Assembly: GCA_947494675.1 (NCBI GenBank) | Contig: CANLVP010000001.1 | Coordinates: forward strand, 1,178,001 to 1,242,000 | Source of the DNA: an uncultured Paracoccaceae bacterium | Lineage (GTDB): Bacteria > Pseudomonadota > Alphaproteobacteria > Rhodobacterales > Rhodobacteraceae | Direction: 5' to 3' | DNA: 64,000 bases | Shown: one piece after another, positions 62,520 to 64,000 of the stretch | How the letters are laid out: every line of letters begins with the position of its first letter | How positions within the stretch are numbered: position 1 is the stretch's first letter | The notes under the pieces: generated by a model | The model's input: only the letters and a program-made list of their open reading frames with translations | Told to the model about the DNA's origin: nothing | Databases searched by the model: none | Position numbers and translations under genes: made by a program

Positions 62520-63224
62520 TTACGGCCTGAGACGAAGTTCGTGCAATTTTTCGTAATATGGCAGTGCTTCGTTAAGAATATCCGTATTCTCCGCACCGAC
62601 GTCGGGCAGAGGTCCTTCTGGCCCGGCAAAACCGGTGCTGGCATGGATCGCGCCATACCAATGCGCCGCCCAGATGCCGTCATCGGAACGCCCGCCAGCG
62701 GGCCAAGACAGCATCGTGGGATCAAAGGCTAACCCAATGTGATTGCACAGCTTTTCAAGCATGTCTTGAGGATCATTTCGGATGTCAAAACTGTCGATCA
62801 CGAGACCGCCGAGCTGCTGATAAACATCCCATTGCTGACGAAAACCAACATCATCCGCGGTCATCTGGTCCCGTTTGACGCCATAACTCGCGATAACCCG
62901 CGCGGGATGGCGGATCAGGTGGATATTCACGCAGTCCATTGCCCAATCCATCGGGAAGCCTGCAATCATGTGATGGGGCATGTGTTTCATGTAGAAATGT
63001 GGCTTTTCCCCTGTGTTAGGGTCGAAACAGGCGGCGACAACAGAGGCCGGATCACTGTCATGTGCCGCCAAAATCGCATCGCGCATCGGGTGATTCTGGC
63101 CGGTGGCTGCAAGGTAGGGGGCGTAGAACGGCTCATCCCAGACAGCGAAATCTGGACGCGCGCCAAAGCTGTACATGAGCGCGGTCGACAGGTTACGCGG
63201 GCCAGACCACATCGCGATTTTCAT
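62520..63224 (-). CDS. Sulfotransferase-like P-loop protein
   Basis: The 234-residue protein starts with a PAPS-binding-like loop WSGPRNLSTALMYSF (residues 6-20) and has FVWDEPF-like acceptor residues and INLIRHP-type second motif (VNIHLIRHPARVIASYG, about 108-124), which resembles the 3'-phosphate-binding strand. Substrate unknown, and a non-sulfotransferase role is possible. ATG at 63224 follows AGGTG; a GTG three codons earlier is in frame. It is divergent from msrA across the 11-bp repeat region. Confidence 0.65.
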   Translation of the reverse strand: MKIAMWSGPRNLSTALMYSFGARPDFAVWDEPFYAPYLAATGQNHPMRDAILAAHDSDPASVVAACFDPNTGEKPHFYMKHMPHHMIAGFPMDWAMDCVNIHLIRHPARVIASYGVKRDQMTADDVGFRQQWDVYQQLGGLVIDSFDIRNDPQDMLEKLCNHIGLAFDPTMLSWPAGGRSDDGIWAAHWYGAIHASTGFAGPEGPLPDVGAENTDILNEALPYYEKLHELRLRP

Positions 63225-63240
63225 GATGCACACCTAATGA

Positions 63241-63273
63241 AGAACCTATGCACAACCTATGCAGAACCCATGC
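63241..63273 (+). repeat. Three tandem 11-bp repeats between divergent genes, related to the 28.5 kb array
   Basis: AGAACCTATGC (63241-63251), ACAACCTATGC (63252-63262) and AGAACCCATGC (63263-63273) follow each other exactly. They lie in the 196-bp region between the sulfotransferase-like gene and msrA. A palindrome GGTTAACC follows at 63293-63300. The units match those at 28554 in the form A-x-x-ACC-Y-R-T-R-C. Confidence 0.75.
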
Positions 63274-63420
63274 GCATCAAAACCCTAATTCCGGTTAACC
63301 GTACGGTGCCTGACGCCCGTCCGCGAAATGTTCCAATCGGTAAACTGCGCGTGACATCACGCCGCGGTGAATTGATCGAAGGGCCGCCCCGCGCCAAGGA
63401 TAAGCCAAAGGAGAGGTTCC

Positions 63421-64000
63421 ATGTGCATTAAGACTCAGACGTTGAAATCCATTTTGCTGGCCTTGGCGATTGGCGTTGGCTTTATCCTCCAATCCAGCCC
63501 GGCCCAGGCGCGCGACATGCAGGTCGCAACATTTGCAGGCGGGTGTTTCTGGTGCATCGAATCCGATTTTGAGCGGGTGCAGGGCGTGAGCGAAGTTGTG
63601 TCGGGCTATACCGGCGGCACCACGGCGAACCCGACATATGCAACGCTGAAAGGCTCTGGCCATTATGAAGCGGTGCAGATCAGATATGACGCGGATCAAG
63701 TAAGCTACGCCCAACTGCTGAACCTGTTTTTCCGGTCCGTTGATCCAACCGACGCGGGCGGCCAGTTTTGCGACCGCGGTCCAAGCTATCGCACGGCAAT
63801 CTTTGCGGCCAATGCGGCAGAGCGTCAGGCGGCCGAAGCGGCCAAGGCGCAGGCCCAGCGCGATTTGGGGCAAGCGATTGTGACGCCGATCCTGAACGCT
63901 TCTGCCTTTACCGATGCTGAGGCGATCCATCAGGACTACTACAAGGGTGACAAGATCATCCTGACGCGGCGCGGTCCGAAGTCACAGGCGGAGGCCTATA
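63421..64000 (+). CDS. msrA: Exported peptide-methionine (S)-S-oxide reductase, 3' end cut by the window
   Basis: MsrA reduces methionine sulfoxide in damaged proteins. The visible 193 codons include a signal peptide (hydrophobic [14 protein letters not shown], cleavage near PAQA-RD) and the catalytic segment [18 protein letters not shown], with the nucleophilic Cys of GCFWC, then [13 protein letters not shown] and [14 protein letters not shown]. The signal peptide implies action in the periplasm. GGAGAGG lies four bases before the ATG. The C-terminal end is missing beyond position 64000. Confidence 0.93.
   Translation, partial: MCIKTQTLKSILLALAIGVGFILQSSPAQARDMQVATFAGGCFWCIESDFERVQGVSEVVSGYTGGTTANPTYATLKGSGHYEAVQIRYDADQVSYAQLLNLFFRSVDPTDAGGQFCDRGPSYRTAIFAANAAERQAAEAAKAQAQRDLGQAIVTPILNASAFTDAEAIHQDYYKGDKIILTRRGPKSQAEAY

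Noticed and set aside
1-64000. tRNA genes, CRISPR arrays, insertion sequences or prophage
   Set aside because: No intergenic space is large enough for hidden tRNA clusters and no T-arm-like GTTCGANTC sequence, direct-repeat/spacer pattern, transposase or phage gene was found by reading; a tRNAscan run would be decisive.

Overview
The window looks like chromosomal DNA of an alphaproteobacterium of the order Rhodobacterales (roseobacter-type). This rests on the Kdo/Lpt genes of a Gram-negative cell, the alphaproteobacterial type of heat-shock promoter before dnaK, the NodH-like sulfotransferase and core-2-type glycosyltransferase cluster, and gene neighbourhoods I associate with that order. The assignment is inference from gene content; no species can be named. 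Coding density is very high, no gap without a gene exceeds about 300 bases, and I see no tRNA, rRNA, CRISPR, insertion sequence, prophage or plasmid function. The first gene (c-di-GMP enzyme) and the last (msrA) are cut by the window edges.

Layout. 1-6.1 kb, plus strand: a GGDEF-EAL protein, then an RNase D-like exonuclease, kdsD, lptC-lptA-lptB, hpf and ptsN (Kdo precursor, LPS export, ribosome hibernation, nitrogen PTS). 6.1-15.3 kb, minus strand: a surface-polysaccharide cluster of cysQ, kdsB, a GT2 enzyme, galU, GT4, a second GT2-like enzyme, a GT14 core-2-type branching enzyme and a two-domain sulfotransferase. A KpsM-like ABC-2 permease diverges from it at 15.4 kb. 16.4-20.4 kb: dnaK, dnaJ, radC. 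20.4-25.9 kb, minus: a phosphate-binding-protein/OmpA fusion, a membrane-anchored partner and secA. 26.0-29.1 kb, plus: parvulin foldase, argJ, mutT and a class II cytochrome c. 29.2-34.6 kb, minus: the rimP-nusA-ylxR-infB operon. 34.7-40.9 kb, minus: a secreted helical protein and an oligopeptide ABC importer (dppBC, fused dppDF, substrate-binding protein). 41-46.6 kb: proline iminopeptidase, ubiG, the tight comF-grxC-nitrilase-marR-GNAT run, and an NDUFAF5-like methyltransferase. 46.7-51.5 kb: hemH, a DeoR regulator divergent from an MFS transporter, and two L,D-transpeptidases flanking a CAP lipoprotein. 51.6-60.3 kb: a TrmA-family RNA methyltransferase, a pair of ABC exporters, a LysE exporter, CCA-adding enzyme, two Nudix hydrolases and Hsp33. 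60.3-64 kb: a membrane protein, argG, a sulfotransferase-like protein and an exported MsrA.

How it fits together. Several parts serve the cell envelope: Kdo supply (kdsD, kdsB), LPS transport (lptCAB), a probably sulfated glycan (sulfotransferases, with CysQ removing the PAP by-product), peptidoglycan cross-linking (L,D-transpeptidases, OmpA-type anchor) and export (secA). Protein homeostasis is the second theme (dnaKJ, hslO, parvulin, secA, msrA).

Most notable non-coding signals: two three-copy 11-bp tandem repeats of related sequence, before the cytochrome gene and before msrA; an intrinsic-terminator hairpin in the rimP leader downstream of a good promoter that carries an inverted repeat over its -10; a terminator between dnaK and dnaJ; and a repeat-rich putative operator between the DeoR regulator and the MFS gene. 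No wholly new defence or mobile system was found.
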